The notes: a model not told the origin generated them from the sequence alone. Positions 29,740 through 39,282 are shown, counted from the first letter of the stretch. The stretch is DNA of 64,000 nt from Clostridia bacterium (GCA_024404115.1 JAKSQM010000001.1:248001-312000), one strand, 5' to 3'. Numbers and translations: made by a program.

Positions 29740-30420
29740 TTAAGTCATTTGAATGAGCTGACTTGTGCTCATGAGCTTTTCTGTCAGCGTCTTCATCAAA
29801 TGATGGTCTGCCGCCACCTGCGGCCACTCTGACAGTTCACGATTGGTAATAAAAATGATGCTTCTCTCTTCCTTCAGGAAGTTGACCGCCCGATAAAACA
29901 GCGGCAGGTCTTGGTCGGAAATCGTTACGTACATAATCTCGTCAATGACAATCACGCTGCAGCTCAGCATGTAACGAAACTTCCGGTGGTATTTGTCCAC
30001 GTGATCCTTGTTGCGCATGATCTCCAGAAATGTGTCAATGTCGGCGTAGAACACACGGTCGCCGTTCTGCAATGCCTTCTCTGCCAAATGGACTGCCAGC
30101 GACGTTTTACCTGTATCGCACTTGCCAATGATAATCAGGTCTTCTGCGCTTTCAATCTAGTCCAGCTTTTCCAGTTGCTCGATTTGCCACGCGACACCTT
30201 TGTTCAGCCTGTCCACGGAAAATGTTCGGCGTGGTAATTGCCCTGCCGTGCGGCGCTTCTGGAGCGATGCATTTTCAACGGCCGCCAGCTCTGCCTCTAG
30301 TACAGATTTCAGGTAGTCCATATTGGATAGGGATTCGTTCTGCAAATTGACGGTGCCGTTTGCAATGTTGGTTAGTCCCAGCCGTCCGGCTAAATAGCGC
30401 AGTTCAGAGATATCTGCCAT
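29740..30420 (-). pseudogene. istB: IS21 helper ATPase IstB interrupted by one amber codon
   Basis: The frame runs 30420 to 29740 (226 codons) with a single in-frame TAG at 30157-30159. Before it, residues 1-87 carry an IstB N-terminus (MADISELRYLAGRLGLTNIANG ... RRTFSVDRLNKGVAWQIEQLEKLD). After it come IESAEDLIIIGKCDTGKTSLAVHLAEKAL (Walker A), VIVDEIMYV (Walker B) and RSIIFITNRELSEW. In IstB proteins the interrupted position is usually Trp (LDWI), so TGG to TAG is the simplest cause. Confidence 0.88.
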
Positions 30421-31888
30421 CTTGTTCCCTCCTTATTTCTTCTGCCCGTTTGCGATTGTTATAATACATATTCTTGGATAGGTGTTTCTTTGCATATATG
30501 TCGCCATGTCGAAAAATTAGAAATGCAGTCAGCTCGTTCACGTTGCAAATATTCACCCGGACACAATATTCGATTCCCTCTGCAACTTGGTCGATGGAGT
30601 ACATATTCGCAAGAGATAGCACTCGGTTACACTGTGCATTCTTGTAGCGCGGCTGGTTTTCCGTAATCCTTTCTACAAAGGCGTCAATGGCGTCACAAGC
30701 CGCAAACTTGTACCGGATGGTGTTGCTTGCGACAAAGTCTGTTTGTGACTCCTGCGGTGCATAGACCGTCACGCCACCCTCGGAATCGTGCTTTGGACAT
30801 TTGTGAATCAGTTCTCCGCTATCCGCCTTATAAAACAGCAACACCCCGTCTTGTTCCTCGATCCGGATCTGATCGTATTGCCGCACCTTGTGATGGGGCA
30901 GCTCATATACGCTCCAGCCGACAGTAACGAGGAACTTGTCCGATACGCTGCGGATCATCGTTGCTTCCAGTTGCACCGGAGTATATCGCTCCAAGTACCT
31001 TGCTTCTTCCGCAAACAACTCTCGCGGCGGCTTCCGTGTTCGCAAGTTGGATGTTACGTTTCCTTCGTTATCCAACCAACGCAGTGCGACGCTGTTCAGG
31101 TTATCTATTCCGGTGTAAATTCTACCAGTTAGAAAACTCTCCTTCACATACCTAACAAAGCTCTCAACCTTGCCCTTGCTCTGCGGATCGTGTGGACGGC
31201 AAAGACGAACACTAAAACCAGCAGCTCTGGCAAATGCCTCAAAGGCAGGTACCAGCACGATATTGCCGAAGTTTTCGTCTACCACAAACACGCGGTCTTG
31301 GTCGTACCGTAGCGTTTGCGGTCTGCCGCCAAAATAGCGGAAGGCGTATTCATGGGCACGGATAGCAGTTATGGTGGTGAATGGCTCTCGGCTAAAGTAC
31401 AGGAAATGCATTCGGCTATATGCCAGCACCATGCAGAAGAAATACACTCGAACGGTTTTCCTGTACATGTCCTTCATGCGAAACTGGCCAAAATCCACTT
31501 GACCTTCATAGCCCGGCGGCGATTCCTCCCGCGGGGATGTATTGCGGTGGTTGAACTGCGCAAAGCCGGTCTGTTTACGCAGCATCTTCATGTACTTGTA
31601 AAAGGTTTTCTTGTGGCAGTGGAAATCCGGGAATTCTTCCTGCAGCCGATAGTAGATGTTCGTCTCCCGTGTTTGCGGACATAAGCGTAGGATATTCAGA
31701 ATGAATTCTCTGTAATTGTCCAGATAGGCGATATTGCCTTTGATTCGTTCATCGAAAGTCTTTTCCTCGATATCCCACCATTTCCGGACGCTGGGTGCCG
31801 ATATACCAACTTTATTTGCGATCTCCGCTGCCTTCATTCCTCTCGCCCGACATCGCTTTATTTCTAAAAACTGTTCTTTGGAAACCAT
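30404..31888 (-). CDS. istA: IS21 family transposase IstA
   Basis: 494 aa. N-terminal HTH (GMKAAEIANKVGISAPSVRKWW), then a DDE integrase core: GYEGQVDFGQF (first Asp), LRYDQDRVFVVDENFG (second Asp), SKGKVESFVRYVK (Glu). The C-terminal part has the mu-transposase-like beta-barrel. It overlaps istB by 17 bp. The ATG at 31888 is preceded by AAGGAGG. It looks intact, but without IstB transposition is unlikely. Confidence 0.92.
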   Translation of the reverse strand: MVSKEQFLEIKRCRARGMKAAEIANKVGISAPSVRKWWDIEEKTFDERIKGNIAYLDNYREFILNILRLCPQTRETNIYYRLQEEFPDFHCHKKTFYKYMKMLRKQTGFAQFNHRNTSPREESPPGYEGQVDFGQFRMKDMYRKTVRVYFFCMVLAYSRMHFLYFSREPFTTITAIRAHEYAFRYFGGRPQTLRYDQDRVFVVDENFGNIVLVPAFEAFARAAGFSVRLCRPHDPQSKGKVESFVRYVKESFLTGRIYTGIDNLNSVALRWLDNEGNVTSNLRTRKPPRELFAEEARYLERYTPVQLEATMIRSVSDKFLVTVGWSVYELPHHKVRQYDQIRIEEQDGVLLFYKADSGELIHKCPKHDSEGGVTVYAPQESQTDFVASNTIRYKFAACDAIDAFVERITENQPRYKNAQCNRVLSLANMYSIDQVAEGIEYCVRVNICNVNELTAFLIFRHGDIYAKKHLSKNMYYNNRKRAEEIRREQDGRYL

Positions 31889-32329
31889 GTTGTTTTACCT
31901 CCTTCTTTTGTTTTGCTTCCAAAGAGTCATACGGCTTTCAATACGCATCACCACCTCTCGCGATTATTATACCATACGCCCTGAAAAGGAATATAAAAAA
32001 TGCAAGGCGCAAAGCGCCTTGCAAAAATACTGAGGTACTTATCTATACTGGTTCTTTTTTATATAAATTCGCGTGTATAAAAATATATAGAAAAGAAGTC
32101 TGAAACGGATTCAGACAGCGTAAGCGTCTCAGTGAATCACCGTGGCAATGCATTCTTCGGTATCTTCTTGCATGGCAAGTATTACATAACTCATTGCATC
32201 AATCATTTTTTATTTCTGCACGAGTGATGTAATAAGATTAAAACAGCGCCGGACCATTCGCCCGGCGCTGCATTGTTAGCAAAGGAGTAACAATTATCAT
32301 GAAATAGGAACACTTTTCTCCAGAATCAC
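31889..32329. other. Spacer between IS21 and the dnd operon with two hairpins and a gene-start remnant
   Basis: A 10-bp hairpin TGCAAGGCGC/GCGCCTTGCA with A/T flanks (32001-32023) can terminate in both directions. A second hairpin at 32244-32270 ends the dnd operon. At about 32282 AAAGGAG followed by an ATG and then AAA TAG is a ribosome site in front of a two-codon frame, probably what is left of a deleted gene. No other coding signal. Confidence 0.6.
32236..32270 (-). terminator. Terminator of the dnd operon
   Basis: On the minus strand CAGCGCCGG pairs with CCGGCGCTG and is followed by TTTTAAT. Confidence 0.8.
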
Positions 32330-34297
32330 TTAGACTCGCATCCTATTGGTTATCTCTTTAAGGATAATCGAGACAAATTCAATATATTGATGCTTAAAGT
32401 CATAAGCGAAAAACTTGTCAAGCGTTTGTTTGTTTTCTTCCTCTGCACCTTTAGTGATCTCAGGAAGAGGTGAAAAAGCTTCTCGCGCTGCTCTCATAAC
32501 CATCCGAGAGTATTCGCATGTTATCGACTGTTCATCGAGCATTTCCAGTTTTTCCGCTACAGGTCTATTTCCGAGGGAACTGTTTACCTGCCTTGGGATA
32601 TAGATAAAGTTAAATATTGACGCAGCATACTTCTTAATATCCGTAGGATATTCATATTCAAAGAATTCATCCGAATCCTTATACTTTACCTTACATTTCC
32701 CAGAATTATTGGCCACAAAATGTTCAACGCTGAATTGTTCTTCGTTTGAAAGGAACACATGAAGCTCTGTGGCTTTCCCGCGTTTCACACTTGTTTTGCT
32801 CCTGCTAAAGGAAAAATAATTATATACTGCAGCTAACGTCTTGCTCCTATAACATTGCTGCTCATTGTCTGGGTTTGTGCCATACTTAAATTCTGCGTTC
32901 CGTTTACGTTCTGCGACAGTGTCTTTGCTAGAATAATTCAAAATAGCTGTTTGAATTTCATTAGCCCACTCTACTGCTTTCAGTATCTGCTCAACCGGCT
33001 CAATACCCTTTTTATTTTCAAATAAAGAGAACAGCGTAATGTACGCCTGCACTGAATAAAGTATTTTATACGCATCTTTGCTGTTATTCTCTTTATTTAG
33101 CAATGTATTTACTGCATACTTAGCTATAACAGCTTTTGATACCGCAACTTTCCTATCCAAAAGCACCATTTTTAAGAAGGCATGAAAGTTTGAAATATCT
33201 ATACTGTCAACCTTGTTTTCAGGGGAATCCGTGACAAAAAAACTTGTAAATTTCGCGGTCGGACTCGAACTAGATACAATATCAATTGCCAAAAGCAAAA
33301 ACTGGATAATTTTTTCTAGGATTTCTCTTACAAGCCTATTATTTCCTATCACTTTAAGGATATGCTCTCCGGCGTAATGAACGGTTCGATCGATTTGCAC
33401 TTTTTGCTTTAAGCGGAAATCCTCCCCGAATACAACATTCTTATACTTATCAATGTCATATAAGCAGCAATATAGGAAGTGCTCGATCAATTTCATTAAT
33501 GGATAACAATCACTTGTTGAATGAGGAGATTTGCACAATTTATTAAGTTCAAGCGCTTTGCGCTTCATCTCAACCCACAGTTGGCGCGATGCATCGCTAG
33601 GATCCAAGTGAAACAAATAGCCTTTGAAAATGTCTTCGGAATCCAACTTGATGCCCTTCAGGTTGACATCCAAAAAATACTCAATGCTATAGTTCGTAGA
33701 ATCATCTTCCGACAGAATAATATTGAACTCACTACGATATAGATTGAGAAGAAAATCACGGGCTGTCGCCGCGTCCGCAATTATTTCTGAATCTTCTATT
33801 GTTTTCCATAACAATTGAAACCGTTCAGCCTGGTTATACTGGTCACTTGCCCTTATTTCATCAATCCGATCAGAAGCTAGTCCATCGAAAGAATAATTAT
33901 TCTTTTGAAACCCGGCAAATTGATAGAAGCTCTCATTATCAATGGCGCATAATTCAGGCGGAGTCGGCAGTTCATCGCTATACTTGGCTATTGTATATTG
34001 AATCAGCATAAGCAACAATGATGTCCTCTGCTGCCCATCAATAATGGAATATCGTTTACTGCCATTTTTCGTCAGAATGAGGTTCCCGAGAAACTTTTCT
34101 CGACGAGAAATATCGTTCATTAACTCAATAAGATTTTCCGGGGTCCATCGTATTTCTCTCTGAAAGTCAGGGATTACATATGTGCGGCCTTTCTCTAATT
34201 CAAATTCTCTTACTTCCGAGCCTGCGATTTTTATCACTACAGCCTCTTGGCTCAGGAAATCCTTGATATTTACAATCGTTCCCTTTATATTCGGCAC
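32330..34297 (-). CDS. DUF262/DUF1524 protein, SspE/GmrSD-like candidate phosphorothioation-dependent effector
   Basis: 655 aa from a GTG at 34297 with GAGAGGA upstream. The N-terminal DUF262 (ParB/Srx-like) domain has VIPDFQREIRW (about 41-51) and IIDGQQRTSLLLML with DGQQR at 87-91. The C-terminal region has VEHF with His at about 526 and IYIPRQVNSSLGNRP at about 566-579, resembling the DUF1524 HNH-type nuclease with its His and Asn. SspE, the nicking effector of the SspBCD system, has this order, and its DGQQR motif couples NTP hydrolysis to phosphorothioate sensing. It lies 16 bp after dndE in the same operon, so it is probably an anti-phage effector. GmrSD-type restriction of other modified DNA is the alternative. 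Confidence 0.75.
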   Translation of the reverse strand: MPNIKGTIVNIKDFLSQEAVVIKIAGSEVREFELEKGRTYVIPDFQREIRWTPENLIELMNDISRREKFLGNLILTKNGSKRYSIIDGQQRTSLLLMLIQYTIAKYSDELPTPPELCAIDNESFYQFAGFQKNNYSFDGLASDRIDEIRASDQYNQAERFQLLWKTIEDSEIIADAATARDFLLNLYRSEFNIILSEDDSTNYSIEYFLDVNLKGIKLDSEDIFKGYLFHLDPSDASRQLWVEMKRKALELNKLCKSPHSTSDCYPLMKLIEHFLYCCLYDIDKYKNVVFGEDFRLKQKVQIDRTVHYAGEHILKVIGNNRLVREILEKIIQFLLLAIDIVSSSSPTAKFTSFFVTDSPENKVDSIDISNFHAFLKMVLLDRKVAVSKAVIAKYAVNTLLNKENNSKDAYKILYSVQAYITLFSLFENKKGIEPVEQILKAVEWANEIQTAILNYSSKDTVAERKRNAEFKYGTNPDNEQQCYRSKTLAAVYNYFSFSRSKTSVKRGKATELHVFLSNEEQFSVEHFVANNSGKCKVKYKDSDEFFEYEYPTDIKKYAASIFNFIYIPRQVNSSLGNRPVAEKLEMLDEQSITCEYSRMVMRAAREAFSPLPEITKGAEEENKQTLDKFFAYDFKHQYIEFVSIILKEITNRMRV

Positions 34298-34313
34298 GCA
34301 AGTTCCTCTCTTT

Positions 34314-34691
34314 CTATAGTCCGACTTTTGTATTCATCATTGCAAGCAAGAAATCATTGTTATACTTGAATTCACTGTAAATCATTCGAGCTCCACGATC
34401 CAGATGTGCCTTCAGGTACTTTTGGAAGTAATCATCGTCTGAAAGATGCTGCCCTTCAAACATTTCTACCAAACCTTTATAAAGGTCATCCCATTCGCCG
34501 GTAATGGTCTGCCGGTTAAGCTCCAATCCATAAGAATCCGTTTTGAAATCAGCTTCTTTCAAAGGAGTTCCACTCTTTAGCGACATCGAAATTGCAAGTT
34601 TCGATAAGATGAACGGGGCATAGTTGGTGCTGGCAGTCATCTCTTCAAACAACTCCATTGTTCTCTTTGCTGTTTTAATTTTGAAAACCAT
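34314..34691 (-). CDS. dndE: DNA sulfur modification protein DndE
   Basis: 125 aa from the ATG at 34691, preceded by GAGGTG; the stop of dndD (TAG) is one base before this ATG. The protein starts MVFKIKTAKRTMELFEEMTASTN and is small, helical and basic-rich, with the typical DndE pattern APFILSKLAISMSLKSG near residues 30-46. DndE tetramers bind DNA and are needed for phosphorothioate insertion. Confidence 0.88.
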   Translation of the reverse strand: MVFKIKTAKRTMELFEEMTASTNYAPFILSKLAISMSLKSGTPLKEADFKTDSYGLELNRQTITGEWDDLYKGLVEMFEGQHLSDDDYFQKYLKAHLDRGARMIYSEFKYNNDFLLAMMNTKVGL

Positions 34692-34692
34692 A

Positions 34693-36780
34693 CTACACCT
34701 CAAAATAGCTATCGCCCACAACGATGGTACGCTTGTTATCTGTGTTCTCCAGCATGTACGTTGCTGCGATCTTATCTTTCATAATCTGCACATGAGTGGA
34801 ATTGATTTCCTCATTTGTGGACAGGATAAACACCTGACCATTCAGGCCGCAGAAAAAGTGCTCCGAAATGTTACGGCGATGCTCCGTATCGATTCTGGCA
34901 AACGGCGTGTCAATAATAAACGGTAATTCATGGTTGCACAGCTGTACAAGCGAATGGTACAGTGCCATGATGAATATCTGTTTCTCTCCGTTGGACAGCG
35001 ATGTTTTGTCAATCTCAATCGGGAGGATATGACCGTCTGTATTGCTGTTGCAGTAGTATCTCACTGCCTCCGAATATGTTCCAGCGTTTGCTTTATCCAT
35101 CAATTCCACAACCGCAGCTTCGCCAAGCATAGCAATGACCTGCTCTTGAGAATTGGTGGCAAACACCTCTTGGAGCTTTTCTGCAGCAATGAACTCCTTG
35201 CGGTACAAATGAGTATTGAAATTATCGTCGATGTGAATGTCGTCGATGAATTTCGTTTTCCTCATCAAGGTCTTTATTTCAACGCGGAAGAATGCCTCTA
35301 CTTTTTCAATTTGGCGACGGTAAAGAATCTGCTGCAGTCGGTCGAGCATCACAATGGATTTGGCGGAAATATCAGTGATGGACGCCTGCTTCAGTTCCTC
35401 TTCCAACCGAGACTGTACACGGGCAAGCTGCGACTCTGCGTCATGCACGCTTTCGCTGGACTCTGCGACCTGATGCTCTATCTCTACCTGCTGCACAAGC
35501 AACGCGCTCTTATGCTCGAACAGTTTTGCACGATTCTGCATGTATTCTTGTACAGAGGACACATTGCTGTTATCCAACTCTTCACGAATTTTTGCAGAAA
35601 GCATAATGGAGCGTTTGATAGCGCGTCTGCATTTTGCTATCTTTTCCGCTTCAAACTCAAGCACGTTGTTAATCTGCCCCAGCAAGTGTGCACTCTGCTC
35701 AATGGACAGATCCAAAATCGGCTGGGTATTATCACCGAAACGTTTGAACGCGGCCATTTTAACGCTATCGCTTTTTTTGCCAAGCAATACGGCAATTTCG
35801 GGGCATTCAATTACCTCGCAGAAATTGCGATATTTACGGCTGCTGTTTTCCTTGTCAATTTGGACTTTCAAGGCGAGGATACGTTCACGGATCATTAAAA
35901 ACGGAACCAGTTCATTTGCCCATTTTTTTAGCAGGGCATTCCACGTCTCACGCTTTTTTTCCTCATCCTTCAGCGTATAAAGCTTCTGATCCCATTCTTC
36001 CTGTGATATTCCGCCCTTTTGATGATAGTCTTTTTCCAGCGCGGCTATTTCAGCCTCGCACATTTCAATGCCATCGATACAAGCTTTTAATCTTTCAACG
36101 AGATGTGCATGCTGCTCCTGTGCCTTTGCGAGAGCATCCTTCGCAGATAAGTAGTCATCTAACGCAGGTGCGGATTTTCCCTTTCCGGCGCTAATGCGCT
36201 TGAAATTCTTGCGCATAATGTCGAAGGTGTCATAACCGCACAGAGTCAAAAAGGCATTCTTGATTCGGGTATTACTGCCTTCCTCCATAAAAAAGTCTGC
36301 TATTTTTTCTCCGTCGAAAAAGTATAGGTTAAACAGTTCCGGAGGTATAACTGATAGGAGGAACTTCTCAAAATCTGCGACTTCTTCTGCTGTGAGTGAG
36401 ATTCCGTTTTTAGTAACAAGAAACTGCTCGGACAACGATTCGTCCAATTTCCAGCGTCGCAACAAATCATATTCATCCAGCCCGCGACCATTATTAAGGG
36501 AAATGCGCATCTTTACGTGTGCTTCGACCGGGCGCACCAGTTTCGCAGTATTATTTATGAGTTTCGTAATCGCTCTAAGGTAGTAGGCGTTTTGGTTTTT
36601 ATAGCCCATGCTCATGTAGCCATAGAGGCACACACGCATTGCTGTGAATAATGTTGTTTTTCCGGCTCCGTTTTTTCCGCCCACAAGGACAATGTTACGT
36701 CCGCCTTTTTCGCCGGTATCAAAAACTGTTTCGCCTTCATATGAGCCGAAGTTATATAGGGTTATTTCTTCAATTTTCAT
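34693..36780 (-). CDS. dndD: DNA sulfur modification ATPase DndD
   Basis: 695 aa from the ATG at 36780, preceded by AAGGGA inside the dndC end. An SMC/Rad50-like ATPase: MKIEEITLYNFGSYEGETVF, Walker A GGKNGAGKTT (about 34-43), long coiled-coil middle (about 220-480), ABC signature LSNGEKQIFIMAL, and Walker B PFIIDTPFARID. This is the DndD layout, without a zinc hook. The ATPase is thought to nick or open DNA for sulfur insertion. It overlaps dndC by 11 bp. Confidence 0.93.
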   Translation of the reverse strand: MKIEEITLYNFGSYEGETVFDTGEKGGRNIVLVGGKNGAGKTTLFTAMRVCLYGYMSMGYKNQNAYYLRAITKLINNTAKLVRPVEAHVKMRISLNNGRGLDEYDLLRRWKLDESLSEQFLVTKNGISLTAEEVADFEKFLLSVIPPELFNLYFFDGEKIADFFMEEGSNTRIKNAFLTLCGYDTFDIMRKNFKRISAGKGKSAPALDDYLSAKDALAKAQEQHAHLVERLKACIDGIEMCEAEIAALEKDYHQKGGISQEEWDQKLYTLKDEEKKRETWNALLKKWANELVPFLMIRERILALKVQIDKENSSRKYRNFCEVIECPEIAVLLGKKSDSVKMAAFKRFGDNTQPILDLSIEQSAHLLGQINNVLEFEAEKIAKCRRAIKRSIMLSAKIREELDNSNVSSVQEYMQNRAKLFEHKSALLVQQVEIEHQVAESSESVHDAESQLARVQSRLEEELKQASITDISAKSIVMLDRLQQILYRRQIEKVEAFFRVEIKTLMRKTKFIDDIHIDDNFNTHLYRKEFIAAEKLQEVFATNSQEQVIAMLGEAAVVELMDKANAGTYSEAVRYYCNSNTDGHILPIEIDKTSLSNGEKQIFIMALYHSLVQLCNHELPFIIDTPFARIDTEHRRNISEHFFCGLNGQVFILSTNEEINSTHVQIMKDKIAATYMLENTDNKRTIVVGDSYFEV

Positions 36781-38143
36781 TTTGTAGTCCCTTCTCGATA
36801 CTATCAAAATGCAGCCAGCCCTGATTTATAATTCGGTCGAAAGCTTTTGTAACCATCGAGCCCTTGGTATAATACTTGTTGGCTTCTATTTCGATTATCA
36901 GTTTAGAAATCAACTCAAACTCGACATCGCACTCTTCGCATAGTGCGTGGATCTCATCGATCACCTCTGCCGGGAAGACAGGGGCTTTATACTGATCCCA
37001 CGGCAGCGTTTGCCCTGTAATCTCTTTGTATAGATTTACAAGGCTCCGTCGTGTCAGATCTCCCTCGTTATCCCACATCAGGTCAATTTGTTTGAGTTCT
37101 TCCATGGTGATCAGGGATAAGCCGGTATCCAACTCTAGCTGCAGTAAGCGTCTTAACATTTCCTGCCGTGTAGCCATTGTAAAAGGGCCTTCTCCTAACG
37201 TGCCATCAGGTTTTCTGTACATTGCACCGTTTCTGCGTTTATATTCACGAGCGCCTTGGGTAGAACGCATCTGCAGCATCCAGTTCCGATAATCACGCAA
37301 AGGGATAAGCCATGTTTCTCCACGGTCAATAAACGCCTTGAGGGACTTGTCCTCTTTGACAATGGTGCAGATCCAACAGCCAAAGCGGGAGTTGCCTGTA
37401 ACGGGAATTTTGTCCTTATCAATTTCGCCAATTACACTCTTTTCTTCGCCAAGGTTTTCACCTTGGTACAGTGAGAACAAGTATTTGTTATCAGATCCCC
37501 ATGGAGACTTTGCATCGCCTTTCAACAAGAATTTCCAAACTTCTTCATTGGGTATTTCTGTCAGGGGATTGTAAACATAGGCGTTCTCGATATCTTTGTG
37601 GGGAACAAGCAGCTTGCCTTCAATCTCTCTGGCTCTAATATTGTTTGCACGATAGGTGCTTTCAGCCTTTCTGACGCCCAGAAGGAGAACTACCTCGCCG
37701 TTATTTTTTATGGTATTAAGGGTGTACGCATTCATAGGATTGATCTTTAATCGCTCGGTACACCAGCGGAAACCGGGAGGCTCAGGAGTAGGATAACCAA
37801 GGCCAATCACTTTGCACCAAAAGGAATCTTCCACTTTGGGATATATGATGTCTGCTTTGACATTGAGCTCCGCACCGACCTCATTGATCATCGCGGACAT
37901 TCTGTGCATGTAGTCTCGCACAATAGGGTTCTCCACCATTGTGTCCGACGAAACGATGTACACGGTTTTGTTTCGTTTCTCCGGCGCAAGTCTCTGAAGC
38001 ATTTCCATGACGAGACAACACAGAAGGGTGGAATCTTTGCCGCCACTGAATCCGATCATCCATGGCCTTTTATCGTGCTGGTACACGAGGGCCATTTCCT
38101 GAATGATTTCCTCATATACCGCAAACTCTCCAGTGTATCTCAT
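36770..38143 (-). CDS. dndC: DNA phosphorothioation sulfurtransferase DndC
   Basis: 457 aa from the ATG at 38143, with GGAGAAG upstream; the dndB stop TGA is one base before. PAPS-reductase-like PP-loop protein: MIGFSGGKDSTLLCCL with SGGKDS at 33-38, then RWCTERLKI and GCWICTIVKEDKS, whose cysteines fit the family's 4Fe-4S ligands. DndC activates DNA with ATP and passes sulfur from a cysteine desulfurase. No dndA lies nearby, so a chromosomal IscS/NifS must supply sulfur, as known in other dnd hosts. Confidence 0.94.
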   Translation of the reverse strand: MRYTGEFAVYEEIIQEMALVYQHDKRPWMIGFSGGKDSTLLCCLVMEMLQRLAPEKRNKTVYIVSSDTMVENPIVRDYMHRMSAMINEVGAELNVKADIIYPKVEDSFWCKVIGLGYPTPEPPGFRWCTERLKINPMNAYTLNTIKNNGEVVLLLGVRKAESTYRANNIRAREIEGKLLVPHKDIENAYVYNPLTEIPNEEVWKFLLKGDAKSPWGSDNKYLFSLYQGENLGEEKSVIGEIDKDKIPVTGNSRFGCWICTIVKEDKSLKAFIDRGETWLIPLRDYRNWMLQMRSTQGAREYKRRNGAMYRKPDGTLGEGPFTMATRQEMLRRLLQLELDTGLSLITMEELKQIDLMWDNEGDLTRRSLVNLYKEITGQTLPWDQYKAPVFPAEVIDEIHALCEECDVEFELISKLIIEIEANKYYTKGSMVTKAFDRIINQGWLHFDSIEKGLQNEN

Positions 38144-38144
38144 A

Positions 38145-39209
38145 TCATTTCTTCTCCGATAATAGTTTTTCTTTTTGCTGTTCATCTTTTGATAGCGGGA
38201 CACCAATCTCTTTTTTTACAAGCGAACAGGTTAGCGCGATAGCTTCTTCGCTGTTTAGCACCTTGCCGTTTTCTCTAATGGAACGTCCAATCCACGCGTT
38301 ATTCGACCGTAGCCAATCAATATCACGCAGCTTCTGTAAATGCTTCTCCATGCTGCATTCTCTATGGTCATAAAAATACCTGCCAAGTTTGCCAAAAGCG
38401 CTGATTGTAATTGCAAGCGCCACAATATAGTTTTCGCGCAAAGCTTTTTTGGTCAGCGTCTTATTAAGCACCTCTTGCCACTCTGTGATGTTATCTGCTA
38501 CCAGCGTCCAGAACTGAAGCAGGAACTCTGTATCGTCAGCTGTGCAACTGTCGCCGTGCAGGATTTTTTGGTTTGCTTTATAAATCATATTCAGGGTGAA
38601 TAGATTAGAGGAATTTTTACCCAGAATATCACGTTCTTTGTCCGTGAAGCGCTTAAAGAAAGGAATCGCGTCGATAATGGTCTTTGTGGCCACCGCTATT
38701 TCATCACGGGCATCATACAGTGTTGCCAGTGAATTTGATGTTTTTACAGCATGCTTATTGAGATCTGTAAACATCTGCTGGCTTCGAGTCAATCCCTCAT
38801 CAGCAAAAAACACGATGGAAATGGTCTCTTTCTCCAGTGATTCATCCTCTTCCATGGCTGCAAGGATCGCTGCTTTTCGGTGCTGGCCATCGTTAATTAG
38901 AAATACGGATTCCATGTCAACTTCAAGGATTCCCACGTCACCATTTGTTATTTCTGAAAATGCAAAATCACCGTCGATGGAAGCCGACAGCGCAGAAAAA
39001 ACGTATGTATCCCGGTTATTCAGAATGTACTGCTTGATCTCAGGAATTCGAGCCTCATTGATTCTGCGCTGCGCTCTAAATTCCGGCAAGACAATTTCCT
39101 CTTCAGCAGGGAATAAGCGCGGTAGTAATTTCAGCGGCACCATCGAGATATAGTATTCTCGACCGGCTTGCAATCCTCGGACAGCCGGGAAACGATACGA
39201 AAAATTCAT
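38145..39209 (-). CDS. dndB: DGQHR-domain protein DndB, phosphorothioation regulator
   Basis: 354 aa from the ATG at 39209 with GAGGTG upstream; a longer frame would begin inside the operator. The DGQHR motif is at about 107-111 in SVFLINDGQHRKAAILAA, followed by VVFFADEGLTRSQQMFTDLNKHAVKTSNSL. DndB is not needed for modification and has been reported as a repressor of dnd operons. The 44-bp palindrome over its own promoter fits autoregulation. It is the first gene of the dndBCDE-effector operon. Confidence 0.9.
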   Translation of the reverse strand: MNFSYRFPAVRGLQAGREYYISMVPLKLLPRLFPAEEEIVLPEFRAQRRINEARIPEIKQYILNNRDTYVFSALSASIDGDFAFSEITNGDVGILEVDMESVFLINDGQHRKAAILAAMEEDESLEKETISIVFFADEGLTRSQQMFTDLNKHAVKTSNSLATLYDARDEIAVATKTIIDAIPFFKRFTDKERDILGKNSSNLFTLNMIYKANQKILHGDSCTADDTEFLLQFWTLVADNITEWQEVLNKTLTKKALRENYIVALAITISAFGKLGRYFYDHRECSMEKHLQKLRDIDWLRSNNAWIGRSIRENGKVLNSEEAIALTCSLVKKEIGVPLSKDEQQKEKLLSEKK

Positions 39210-39224
39210 GTTGCACCTCAGAAC

Positions 39225-39268
39225 AAAACGTGATATACTTAAGTATGTACTTAAGTATATCACGTTTT
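39225..39268. promoter_or_regulatory. 44-bp perfect palindrome over the dndB promoter (operator)
   Basis: Two 21-bp arms around a TG centre (39246-39247); each arm contains the smaller palindrome TACTTAAGTA. The -10 box lies within one arm, and the other arm extends towards the dndB ribosome site, so a bound protein would block initiation. Confidence 0.85.
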
Positions 39269-39282
39269 TATCGTTTTGTCAA
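39254..39282 (-). promoter_or_regulatory. Sigma-A type promoter of dndBCDE operon
   Basis: Minus-strand TTGACA (39282-39277) and TATACT (39259-39254), 17-bp spacer, close to consensus. It lies just after the stop of the preceding cassette. Confidence 0.85.

Larger units (their letters stand above)
29700..32000 (-). mobile_element. IS21-family insertion sequence (istA + disrupted istB)
   Basis: Overlapping istA and istB frames in the order and 17-bp overlap typical of IS21. Terminal inverted repeats could not be fixed by eye, so the ends are approximate. The copy is probably inactive because istB has an internal stop. Confidence 0.7.

Noticed and set aside
34930-35898. 322-codon plus-strand frame opposite dndD
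   Set aside because: It is the antisense shadow of dndD; no ribosome site and no recognisable motifs, while dndD has all family motifs.
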